DNA of 64,000 bases from an uncultured Tenacibaculum sp. (lineage in GTDB: Bacteria; Bacteroidota; Bacteroidia; Flavobacteriales; Flavobacteriaceae). This document shows, piece after piece, positions 53,049 through 61,052 of the stretch (its first letter is position 1; every line of letters begins with the position of its first letter). The notes beneath the pieces were generated by a model. The model saw nothing but the letters and a program-made list of their open reading frames with translations, was not told the DNA's origin and ran no database searches. A program made the translations under genes and the position numbers. Where the stretch lies: contig CANMJA010000001.1 of NCBI GenBank assembly GCA_947498055.1, forward strand, positions 186,001-250,000, given 5' to 3'.

Positions 53049-54286
53049 GAAGAGGAAATCATTTAAAAGGGGTACTAATTTACAACCATGAAAAGGTAAC
53101 TCAAGAACAAGGAAATATTCTGCATTGCCATAGAATGATACACCCCTTGACAGGAGAGTTTACCATTCCGTTGCTAGAGCGTTCTTTTGAACCATACCTC
53201 ATTGCAAATAATCGTACCGAAAAACCGATACTACATATTTCATTAAACCCAAACCCTAAAGATGAAGTTTCAGATGAAACATTTAGTGCGTTGGCTGAAA
53301 ATTATATGCAAGAAATGGGCTATGGTGAGCAGCCTTATGTTGTTTTTAAACATACCGATACTGAGCGTGTACATATTCATATTGTTTCCGTTTGTGTAGA
53401 TGAATATGGTAAACGTATTTCGGATAGTTTTGAAAGAGTACGCTCTATGAAAGTTTGCCGAAAATTAGAAAAACAGTTTAAACTTACTTCTGCAATTGGT
53501 ACAACTGAAAAAAAGGATATTCCATTACAAAAAGTAGATGCTAAACAAGATAATTTAAAACAGCAAATAGCTTCAGTACTCACATTTGTAAACGAAAATT
53601 ATCAATACCAGACACTCGGAGAATACAAAGCTTTATTGTCTTTTTTTAACATAACGGCACAAGAAGTTAGAGGAATTATTCACGGAAAAGAAAAACGAGG
53701 ATTGGTTTATTTTGCTACCAATGATATAGGAGAAAAAATAAGTAATCCCTTTAAATCTTCTCGTTTTTATCAACCTGTTGGTTTAGCTTATTTACACCAA
53801 AAATTTAAAAAGTCAAAAGCTTTTATAGACAAACACAAACCTCAAAAGCGAGTTCGTGAATTGGTTCGTGATGCAATACAAAAATATCCAAATCAAGATA
53901 ATTTTAAAAAGTATTTACAAGATCATAAAGTATCCACATTTGTGCGAGAAAATGAACAAGGTAGAATTTATGGAATTAGTTTTATAGATCACACTTCTAA
54001 AACGGTATTGAATGGCTCTCGTTTAGGCAAAGACTTGTCTGCTAATGTATTTCATCGCCTATGGAACGAACCAGAAGCACCAATTTCAATTCCTGTTAAA
54101 GAGAACTCAAAAGAACACTTTACTGAATATGTAGAAAACGAACCAATAGTAAAAGAAGAAGACTTTTCTAATGTAAACATTATGGAAGCTTTAGGAGGTC
54201 TGTTTCCTATGGATATACCTGAAGAAAATGACACGAAGAATTTAAAGAAAAAACGTAAAAAGAAAAGAGATGCAAAACGAAGATGA
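53033..54286 (+). CDS. mobB: Relaxase MobB
   Basis: A 417-aa relaxase/mobilisation nuclease. The N-terminal 160 residues hold the catalytic domain with the histidine cluster His107 and His114-x-His116 (HTDTERVHIHIVS) that binds the metal, and several tyrosines near the N-terminus (for example LIYNHEKV) as nucleophile candidates. It nicks oriT and pilots the strand. The C-terminus is highly basic (KKKRKKKRDAKRR). It overlaps the coupling-protein gene by 17 nt. Confidence 0.92.
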   Translation: MVAKIGRGNHLKGVLIYNHEKVTQEQGNILHCHRMIHPLTGEFTIPLLERSFEPYLIANNRTEKPILHISLNPNPKDEVSDETFSALAENYMQEMGYGEQPYVVFKHTDTERVHIHIVSVCVDEYGKRISDSFERVRSMKVCRKLEKQFKLTSAIGTTEKKDIPLQKVDAKQDNLKQQIASVLTFVNENYQYQTLGEYKALLSFFNITAQEVRGIIHGKEKRGLVYFATNDIGEKISNPFKSSRFYQPVGLAYLHQKFKKSKAFIDKHKPQKRVRELVRDAIQKYPNQDNFKKYLQDHKVSTFVRENEQGRIYGISFIDHTSKTVLNGSRLGKDLSANVFHRLWNEPEAPISIPVKENSKEHFTEYVENEPIVKEEDFSNVNIMEALGGLFPMDIPEENDTKNLKKKRKKKRDAKRR

Positions 54287-56279
54287 TATTAGAGGACTAG
54301 CCAAAACAATGGAATTTATGCGAGCAATTAGTATTTTGTTTGTCGTTATACACTGTTATTGGTATTGCTACGAAACATTTAAACAATGGGAATTTACGAT
54401 TACCACTGTAGATAAAATTTTATGGAACTTTCAACGAGATACAGGGCTGTTTTCGTCTTTGCTATACACAAAGCTATTTGCCCTTGTTTTTCTTAGTTTA
54501 TCTTGCTTAGGAACAAAAGGTATTAAGGAAGAAAAAATTACGTGGAATAAAATTAGCATTGCACTAGTAATAGGAATTGTATTTTTCTTTCTCAATTTTT
54601 GGCTGCTAAACGTTTCATTATCGAAACTGCAAATTGCCATTTTATACATAACTACATTATCTATAGGATATATTGGCTTGCTAATGGCTGGTGTATGGAT
54701 GAGTAGGTTGTTTAAAAACAACTTAATGGATGATGTATTTAATCTCGAAAACGAGAGTTTTATGCAAGAAACTCGTTTATTAGAAAATGAATACTCGATT
54801 AATTTACCTACTCGATTTTATTACAAAAAAGAATGGAATGACGGTTGGATAAACATTATCAATCCATTTAGAGCTACTATTGTTTTAGGAACTCCTGGCT
54901 CTGGAAAATCATTTGCCGTTGTAAATAATTATATCAAGCAGCAAATTGAAAAAGGATTTGCCATGTATATCTATGATTTTAAGTTCGATGACCTTTCGGT
55001 GATCGCTTATAATCACTTGCTAAAGCATACAGATAAATATAAAATTCCACCGAAATTTTATGTGATTAACTTTGACAATCCTCGTAAAAGTCATCGCTGT
55101 AATCCGATAAATCCTGTTTTTATGACAGACATATCAGATGCATACGAAAGTGCTTATACGATTATGCTAAATCTTAATAAAACGTGGATTCAAAAACAAG
55201 GAGATTTCTTTGTCGAGAGTCCTATAATTTTATTAGCTTCTATTATTTGGTATCTTAAAATTTATGAAAATGGGAAATATTGTACTTTTCCTCATGCCAT
55301 TGAATTATTAAATAAAAAATATGCAGATGTATTTACTATTTTAAGAAGTTATACAGAATTAGAAAATTACCTTTCTCCATTTATTGATGCTTGGGAAGGT
55401 GGTGCGCAAGATCAATTACAAGGGCAAATAGCAAGTGCTAAAATTCCGTTATCAAGAATGATAAGCCCCGCCTTGTATTGGGTAATGACAGGGGATGATT
55501 TTTCATTAGATATTAATAATCCCGAAGCTCCTAAAATCTTATGTGTAGGGAATAATCCCGATCGTCAAAATATTTATTCAGCAGCTTTGGGCTTATATAA
55601 TAGTAGAATTGTAAAGCTGATTAATAAAAAAGGGCAGTTAAAATCTTCGGTAATTATTGATGAGCTGCCTACTATTTATTTTAGAGGTTTAGATAATTTA
55701 ATAGCCACAGCTCGTAGTAATAAGGTAGCGGTTTGTTTGGGGTTTCAAGATTATTCGCAGCTCACTCGTGATTATGGTGACAAAGAAAGTAAAGTAATTC
55801 AAAATACGGTGGGTAATATCTTTAGCGGTCAGGTAGTCGGTGATACAGCTAAAACCTTGTCTGAACGTTTTGGTAAAGTGTTACAAAAAAGACAATCTAT
55901 GACGATTAATAGGCAGGATAAATCGACCTCTATTTCTACACAAATGGATAGTTTAATTCCGCCTAGTAAAATATCTAATCTTACACAAGGAATGTTTGTA
56001 GGGTCTGTTTCTGATAATTTTGACCAACGTATTGAGCAAAAGATTTTTCATTCAGAAATTGTAGTAGATGTTGATAAGGTTACAGCGGAAACCAAAGAAT
56101 ATAAACCTATTCCTGAAATTATTTCCTTTTTAGATGCCGATGGCAACGATACTATGGAGGATAAAATAAATGCTAATTATCGACAAATTAAAGCAGATGT
56201 AGAGAATATCATTTTATTAGAAATGGAACGTATAGAGAATGATCCTAGCTTGGAACATTTGATAAAGAAAACAGGGTAG
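54270..56279 (+). CDS. mobC: Type IV coupling protein MobC (TraG/VirD4-like)
   Basis: A 669-aa protein with N-terminal transmembrane helices (about 16-36, 63-80, 92-112, 116-140) and a cytoplasmic ATPase. Walker A GTPGSGKS is at 207-214 and the Walker B-like VIIDELPTIYF is near 465. It couples the relaxosome to the channel. It is the last gene of the mobA-B-C operon and complete. Confidence 0.93.
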   Translation: MQNEDDIRGLAKTMEFMRAISILFVVIHCYWYCYETFKQWEFTITTVDKILWNFQRDTGLFSSLLYTKLFALVFLSLSCLGTKGIKEEKITWNKISIALVIGIVFFFLNFWLLNVSLSKLQIAILYITTLSIGYIGLLMAGVWMSRLFKNNLMDDVFNLENESFMQETRLLENEYSINLPTRFYYKKEWNDGWINIINPFRATIVLGTPGSGKSFAVVNNYIKQQIEKGFAMYIYDFKFDDLSVIAYNHLLKHTDKYKIPPKFYVINFDNPRKSHRCNPINPVFMTDISDAYESAYTIMLNLNKTWIQKQGDFFVESPIILLASIIWYLKIYENGKYCTFPHAIELLNKKYADVFTILRSYTELENYLSPFIDAWEGGAQDQLQGQIASAKIPLSRMISPALYWVMTGDDFSLDINNPEAPKILCVGNNPDRQNIYSAALGLYNSRIVKLINKKGQLKSSVIIDELPTIYFRGLDNLIATARSNKVAVCLGFQDYSQLTRDYGDKESKVIQNTVGNIFSGQVVGDTAKTLSERFGKVLQKRQSMTINRQDKSTSISTQMDSLIPPSKISNLTQGMFVGSVSDNFDQRIEQKIFHSEIVVDVDKVTAETKEYKPIPEIISFLDADGNDTMEDKINANYRQIKADVENIILLEMERIENDPSLEHLIKKTG

Positions 56280-56387
56280 GTTGTTTTGATAAAAGTTAAT
56301 TTATAAGATATAATAATTTTGTGAAAAACGTTATTGAACAAAATAGAACCTTTATTATCTAGGTCATAAATTAAAAAAATATTTTAA

Positions 56388-57047
56388 CTATAATTCATCA
56401 AATTTTATACCTGTTATTTTTTTTTCTTCTATTTCGTTTTTTAACTTTTCGGAAACAAAATATCCAATACCATTACTTAAATTATCAATTATAATAAAAT
56501 GTTGATTGCTTTTTGGATTTAACATTAATTTTTCTATTAAAAATTGATAAGGGTATCCTATTTTTTCAACTCTTTCTTTTTCTTTATTAAAAACTTCTAA
56601 TGTAGAAATATCGAGTTTTTCTTCTTTTTCAAACAAATCTTTTAGCAAGAAAATTTCAGAGTTATTAAAATCAATTTCCTCATAATTAAAGGAAGTTGGA
56701 TTAAGTACCCAATAGAAAATGTTTTCTTTTTTTGATATCTCTATTTCAGCTCTAAAAGCTTGAAAATTTCCATTACCAAATTTATCCAAAAGAGATTTAA
56801 ACTTATCATTAATAATAAGTTTTTTTGTATATCCCATACAAGGAGAAGTTAATGAATCAGTAAGTTTTACATTTTTGTTTAATATACCTATTGGAGTTTT
56901 TGGTATAAAATCAATTTTTTTATAACCTATATTATCAATAAAAAGAGGGTCTTCTATAGGATCACAATAACATTTCACTTCCTCTATTTGTGGGTAATTT
57001 CCAATTACTTTTAAATCTATTAAATCTGATATTTTATAATACTTCAT
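56388..57047 (-). CDS. Imm11-like immunity protein
   Basis: A 219-aa soluble protein that ends with a strand-helix pattern GIGYFVSEKLKNEIEEKKITGIKFDEL, which resembles the C-terminus of Imm11-type immunity proteins (Vs-x-x-LK...G-x-TG). Its ATG follows the stop of a truncated toxin tail by 1 nt, the place expected for cognate immunity. If so it is an orphan: the toxin is gone. Family assignment is tentative. Confidence 0.5.
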   Translation of the reverse strand: MKYYKISDLIDLKVIGNYPQIEEVKCYCDPIEDPLFIDNIGYKKIDFIPKTPIGILNKNVKLTDSLTSPCMGYTKKLIINDKFKSLLDKFGNGNFQAFRAEIEISKKENIFYWVLNPTSFNYEEIDFNNSEIFLLKDLFEKEEKLDISTLEVFNKEKERVEKIGYPYQFLIEKLMLNPKSNQHFIIIDNLSNGIGYFVSEKLKNEIEEKKITGIKFDEL

Positions 57048-57048
57048 T

Positions 57049-57234
57049 TTAAAAAATTAAATCGTCTAAATGTGTGTTCGGATTGTCTTTAATCACTTTT
57101 TTAACTCTGTTTATTATTTTCTTTAGCCTATCGAATGTTTGTTCAGGGTTTAAATTATCTGGAATCCGTTCGAGTAAAGCCCTAATTCTTGCATCATATA
57201 AATGATGATTTGGCTGATTTCTCCGTTTTAATTT
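57049..57234 (-). pseudogene. C-terminal remnant of a toxin-like protein
   Basis: The minus-strand frame has 61 codons with no start codon, bounded upstream by TAG at 57235-57237. It reads KLKRRNQPNHHLYDARIRAL and continues LLERIPDNLNPEQTFDRL to a normal stop right before the Imm11-like gene. The HH pair and basic helical end resemble nuclease-toxin tails, but the family is not identified. The remainder of the gene was lost at a junction near 57235. Confidence 0.5.
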
Positions 57235-57431
57235 CTATTGATGGAAATTGTGTTTTTTACGTAGAAAAGTCTCCATACTTTAAAAAGCATTATGTATATA
57301 CCGATAAAAATCGCTACCAAAATAGAAATTTAGAAGAACTGCAATATAATATCTATTCTGGGAAGTTAAACCCAATTGCATCTGAACAAACAAACGGACA
57401 ATCATCTAATTTGCAAGAAGTAGAATTTTAG
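57189..57431 (+). pseudogene. Truncated C-terminal fragment of an unknown protein
   Basis: The plus-strand frame has only a TTG start (57189), and its first 16 codons are antisense to the toxin remnant. From about 57237 it reads as protein: ISIDGNCVFYVEKSPYFKKH, then YVYTDKNRYQNRNLEELQYN, ending NLQEVEF. It is probably the 3' end of an ICE gene cut at the same junction as the toxin tail. Function unknown. Confidence 0.4.
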
Positions 57432-57536
57432 GGAGTTTAAATTTTAAATATGTAAAGTGTTTCTTTATATTAGTACGTTAGTAGTAGATAGACTTGGTTG
57501 GTTGGTTACCAACAACCGCTTTTCATCGTAAAGCAT

Positions 57537-57562
57537 AAAAGCCTCTTTTAAAGAGGCTTTTT
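57537..57562. terminator. Bidirectional terminator
   Basis: AAAAGCCTCTTT pairs with AAAGAGGCTTTT, with T residues on the right and A residues on the left, so it works on both strands. It separates the ICE/toxin remnant area from the leftward immunity array ending at 57595. Confidence 0.75.
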
Positions 57563-57594
57563 ATTTTATTGTGATATGAATTTATTCTGCTTTT

Positions 57595-58095
57595 TTACTC
57601 AACAGTTCCTTTAAATATTTTTGATTCTTTATAGATGTTTATTCCAAAAAGATTCCAATTTAAAACTCCCGTAGCTGTAAAGTTTGATTTCTCATTAACT
57701 TTGAAACTACTTACATCAATTGCATGAAATTCCCATCTATAACCGCTATTTAAACCAGTAATGTAACTATCACTTTTTTTAGGGGTAAAAAGTTCTCCTT
57801 TTTCAGTGGAATATACAATGTCTAAATTAATATTAAAAACTGCATTCTCTTCTAGTTTTACATCTATAATCTTTGTTGGATTGCTTTTGTTAGAATTTAT
57901 AATTTTCACATTACTTTCTTTTTTTTTACTATAGCCCGAAATTATTTGATAAACACCAGAAACTAGAATAAAAATGGAGAAATATTTAAATTGAGTAGCA
58001 AAAATCTTTTTCCCTCTCATAAGAAAACCTATTAGCATATACAAAAAGTATAGAAATAAGATTATGTTTATTAAAGTCCAAATTATGTAAAGCAT
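57595..58095 (-). CDS. Membrane protein, unknown function (toxin/immunity array)
   Basis: A 166-aa protein with two N-terminal transmembrane helices (about 3-26 and 38-54) and a beta-rich outer domain (NAVFNINLDIVYSTEKGELF, GYRWEFHAIDVSSF). It starts 9 nt after the stop of the preceding gene. It may be a membrane-bound immunity protein by location; no family is recognised. Confidence 0.55.
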   Translation of the reverse strand: MLYIIWTLINIILFLYFLYMLIGFLMRGKKIFATQFKYFSIFILVSGVYQIISGYSKKKESNVKIINSNKSNPTKIIDVKLEENAVFNINLDIVYSTEKGELFTPKKSDSYITGLNSGYRWEFHAIDVSSFKVNEKSNFTATGVLNWNLFGINIYKESKIFKGTVE

Positions 58096-58104
58096 AGATT
58101 TATT

Positions 58105-58545
58105 TTAATACTGATATTCTCCAAAGTCACTAAAAGATTTTAACCAGAGAAAATATTCTCCATAAAAAGTTCCTGATAAAAACTCATCATAAACATCATC
58201 AATACTAGTATTGTTAAATTTTAATGAAATTGATTCTCCTAAAGAATGACCATCTTCTATTTCTCTTAATATATTAAAAGCTGTTTCATCTAGAGTTTTT
58301 AATATCAATTTATCTAATTGCTCTTTTTGTTTCTCATTGAGGCTCTTAAAAAATTCAAATCTTTCATCTTCTATGTTCTGTAAGTTTTTATCATACTCAA
58401 TATTTCTAGGTAATTGATAATATTCTTCAACACTTAGAGATTTTGAATTATCTATTTCTTTTTTATAATTATCATAAGTCTCGTCTCTGAGTTTTTTTAC
58501 TATTAATTTACCTAAACTATTATACTTGTCTTTAGTTTTCATCAT
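58105..58545 (-). CDS. Hypothetical helical protein, possible immunity
   Basis: A 146-aa acidic, helical cytoplasmic protein (LNEKQKEQLDKLILKTLDETAFNILREIE, then a VYDEFLSGTFYGEYFLWL tail). Two ATG codons stand at the start; the first is used here. It lies between a strong terminator and the membrane-protein gene. Immunity function is suggested only by context. Confidence 0.5.
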   Translation of the reverse strand: MMKTKDKYNSLGKLIVKKLRDETYDNYKKEIDNSKSLSVEEYYQLPRNIEYDKNLQNIEDERFEFFKSLNEKQKEQLDKLILKTLDETAFNILREIEDGHSLGESISLKFNNTSIDDVYDEFLSGTFYGEYFLWLKSFSDFGEYQY

Positions 58546-58580
58546 AATTGCTATTTGTTTTTGTTATAAGAAGTGCCTTA

Positions 58581-58614
58581 AAAAAAGGTTGTCAAATATT
58601 TGACAACCTTTTTT
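58581..58614. terminator. Perfect 34-bp palindromic terminator
   Basis: AAAAAAGGTTGTCAAAT followed directly by its reverse complement. A and T runs on the two sides make it bidirectional. It separates the 58679-59005 gene from the 58105-58545 gene. Confidence 0.8.
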
Positions 58615-58678
58615 AAATTATTATATACTTCTTTAACAATTAATTTAATGACAGAAGTCGTCCTATTTTTATTTTTTT

Positions 58679-59005
58679 CTATTTAAAAGATTCACTAAAG
58701 CGTTCAATCCAGCCATTTTCTATTATAGGTTCAGCTTTGAGCATCTCACTAATTTCAACTAAGTCTATTTTTTGATTATCTCTTTCATAATAAATTTTAA
58801 ACTCTTCATTCTCTTCAAAAAACTTTAGAAAATCAAATATTAAACTCTCAATAGACTCTCTCGATATAACTTCTATGTTTTCTTTAAGAGTTTCTTTTTG
58901 ATAATTAAAAAGTATATTTGATTTAATTATTTCGTAGTTAAAATCAAATACCGTTTTAATTAATTTTTCTCCAAATTCATCCAAAATCTCTTTATTTGTT
59001 CTCAT
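58679..59005 (-). CDS. Hypothetical small protein, possible immunity
   Basis: A 108-aa acidic, helical protein (MRTNKEILDEFGEKLIKTVFD...) with no signal peptide. It follows the 180-aa exported protein by 34 nt and ends just before the palindromic terminator. No family recognised. Confidence 0.5.
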   Translation of the reverse strand: MRTNKEILDEFGEKLIKTVFDFNYEIIKSNILFNYQKETLKENIEVISRESIESLIFDFLKFFEENEEFKIYYERDNQKIDLVEISEMLKAEPIIENGWIERFSESFK

Positions 59006-59039
59006 TGTTCTTGTTTAAGGCTTAATTCCTTTATAAGTT

Positions 59040-59582
59040 CTAATGTTTCTGTTCTGTTGCTAATTCAAAAGTTAAATCACTACCTTCAAAAGTACCATTT
59101 CTATTTAGAATTTTAATTTGATATTCTTTCTTATACCAAAAAATAAAAAGAGGTTTTTCATCCAACGTTCCTTCTCTCATTTTTAATTCACTTTGACTTA
59201 GATGTTGATATCCTGTTTTATCTTCACTGATAAGTTTTCTACTATCAACAACAAGTATTTTTGAAGGTTTCTTGTATTTAGAAATAAAAGAACTGTAAAA
59301 ATCATTATTCACATGTTTTGTAAAATGAACAGTAATTGATTTTATTTTTTGAAAATCATCTAATTCTATTGAGATACTTCTATAAGTAATTTTATGAAAC
59401 TTTCTTAGGTTATCAAATTTTGAAAAATAAAGATTAGCAAAAGATACGTCATCATAATGTATGAAATCAGTTTCCAAAACTGTTTTAGCATTTTCTATAC
59501 TCTGTCCTAGCAAAGTCTCTAATTTTATATGATTTTGTGTCTCTATATTAAATATTAACAAGAATATTAAAGTTCTTATCAT
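59040..59582 (-). CDS. Exported hypothetical protein
   Basis: A 180-aa protein with a short hydrophobic N-terminus (MIRTLIFLLIF) that may be a signal or anchor. The body is beta-rich (ISIELDDFQKIKSITVHFTK, FIFWYKKEYQIKILNRNG). It is 14 nt after the 301-aa gene, likely in one transcript. Function unknown. Confidence 0.5.
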   Translation of the reverse strand: MIRTLIFLLIFNIETQNHIKLETLLGQSIENAKTVLETDFIHYDDVSFANLYFSKFDNLRKFHKITYRSISIELDDFQKIKSITVHFTKHVNNDFYSSFISKYKKPSKILVVDSRKLISEDKTGYQHLSQSELKMREGTLDEKPLFIFWYKKEYQIKILNRNGTFEGSDLTFELATEQKH

Positions 59583-59596
59583 TATTGATTTTTTGA

Positions 59597-60502
59597 TTAG
59601 TTTTGCTTAAAGATATCTAACCCTTTTTCTTTTAATTGTTCATTATACAAATAAGGAACTTCAATTAAAAGAGGTTTTCTTAAGGTTGAATTTTTTTTTT
59701 GGTTGTGTCTTTTTTTTTGAATTTGAATCATAACTTTATAATACGAACCAAAAGTTAAAGTCGTACTAATATCTAAAAACAAGACATCATTCTCTTTCAC
59801 CAATTTATCTAGCTTTTTATTGTTTGTGTAATCTACATATTCTTTTCTATGAACAAACTGCTCTTGAGAATCAATAGAAATAGCGTCATATTTCACCTGT
59901 TTTATATACTCTTCTATCTTTGGTACTTCTTCGGTAAAGAAAAAGTTTAAAAATTCAGGTTGCCATAAAATAATCCTGTTATTATTTTTATAATAAGATT
60001 TTAGTATCGGAACTTTAAATTCAGTATTTAGTACCATGTTTTCTTTTTTGGTAAGAATCACATCATTTTCGTATAAATCGTGATACCCCTTGAAATCTTT
60101 TTCAGTCAAAAAAGAACTTCTTATATAATAACTTAAACAGGTTTTATTTTTTCCTCCTTTACTCATATAATGAATAAAACCACTCCAAGATTTACCTATT
60201 TCATCTTTTATTCTTTGTAAAATATAATAATCTGTTTTTTTGTCTGCATAAATTACAATATCTCCAACAGCATTAAATTTAGGAATTCTAATTTCCTCCA
60301 AAATCAATGATGATATTTGATCCCAAAAACGAATACGTTTTTTATTAAAAAAAACTTCTCTATTAGCAGTTACATGAATTGTGTAATGTTTAGTTTTTGT
60401 GTCAAAAAAATCAATACCTCCTTTAGGTAATTGTATGTTTTCTATTTGCGAAAATACTTTTACAAATAGAAAACATACAATTAGTGTTATTTGTTTTTTC
60501 AT
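59597..60502 (-). CDS. Exported protein with ExbD/TolR-like segment
   Basis: A 301-aa protein with a signal peptide (MKKQITLIVCFLFVKVFSQ). Residues about 40-110 (HYTIHVTANREVFFNKKRI, then DIVIYADKKTDYYILQRIKDEIGK) read like the periplasmic ExbD/TolR fold: a strand, a helix, then VIYADK and a helix. The remainder has no recognised domain. It begins after the terminator at 60515-60544, so it is an independent transcript. Function unknown; the ExbD likeness is by eye only. Confidence 0.5.
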   Translation of the reverse strand: MKKQITLIVCFLFVKVFSQIENIQLPKGGIDFFDTKTKHYTIHVTANREVFFNKKRIRFWDQISSLILEEIRIPKFNAVGDIVIYADKKTDYYILQRIKDEIGKSWSGFIHYMSKGGKNKTCLSYYIRSSFLTEKDFKGYHDLYENDVILTKKENMVLNTEFKVPILKSYYKNNNRIILWQPEFLNFFFTEEVPKIEEYIKQVKYDAISIDSQEQFVHRKEYVDYTNNKKLDKLVKENDVLFLDISTTLTFGSYYKVMIQIQKKRHNQKKNSTLRKPLLIEVPYLYNEQLKEKGLDIFKQN

Positions 60503-60514
60503 ATTTTAATAAAA

Positions 60515-60544
60515 AAACAACTCGCTATGATGAACGAGTTGTTT
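60515..60544 (-). terminator. Terminator after the toxin-linked gene
   Basis: AAACAACTCG (60515-60524) and CGAGTTGTTT (60535-60544) form a 10-bp stem with a 10-nt loop, followed on the minus strand by a T run. It lies 10 nt after the stop of the 60554-61051 gene. Confidence 0.7.
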
Positions 60545-60553
60545 ATGATTAAA

Positions 60554-61051
60554 TTACAGTGAATATATTTTTACAACTTCTTTCTTTAAGTCTTCATATA
60601 AAGAAAAAGCTTCTTTAAGAATTTCTTTCAATTCCTCATAAGTCCTAAATCTTGGGTCTTTTATATATTCATTTGATTCTTGCCCTTTATTTATTTCAAT
60701 GAGTTCACAAACTCCACAGGCTGTTCCACCTATTATTTGATTTTTCTCTTCATCAATATCATCTAATAAACCAAATATTAATTCAACAAGTCCATATTTA
60801 AGATTGATATTAAAATAGAATTTTTTATTTCTAAAATCTTCTTGTATTTGAAAAAAAGATTCTCTGGAATTGTATTTACCAGTATAGCCTAAATCGCTTA
60901 AAATATTCAAAACTATTTTTTTATCTATTTTTTCTAGACGTTCTTCTTCGGTAAAATATTTTTCACTTAGGTCTTTATATCTACTGTAGTAATTGATATT
61001 ATTATATACTGACATCAATTTATTACTGATCTTTAAATCTTCTCTAATCAT
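60554..61051 (-). CDS. Probable cognate immunity protein of the 854-aa toxin
   Basis: A 165-aa soluble helical protein. The frame is open to 61105, but the ATG at 61051 lies 1 nt after the toxin stop codon and is the better start (MIREDLKISNKL). It contains a TACGVC pair of cysteines near the middle. Coupling to the toxin and the terminator after it make a two-gene toxin/immunity unit. The family is not recognised, so the role is inferred from position. Confidence 0.6.
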   Translation of the reverse strand: MIREDLKISNKLMSVYNNINYYSRYKDLSEKYFTEEERLEKIDKKIVLNILSDLGYTGKYNSRESFFQIQEDFRNKKFYFNINLKYGLVELIFGLLDDIDEEKNQIIGGTACGVCELIEINKGQESNEYIKDPRFRTYEELKEILKEAFSLYEDLKKEVVKIYSL

Positions 61052-61052
61052 T

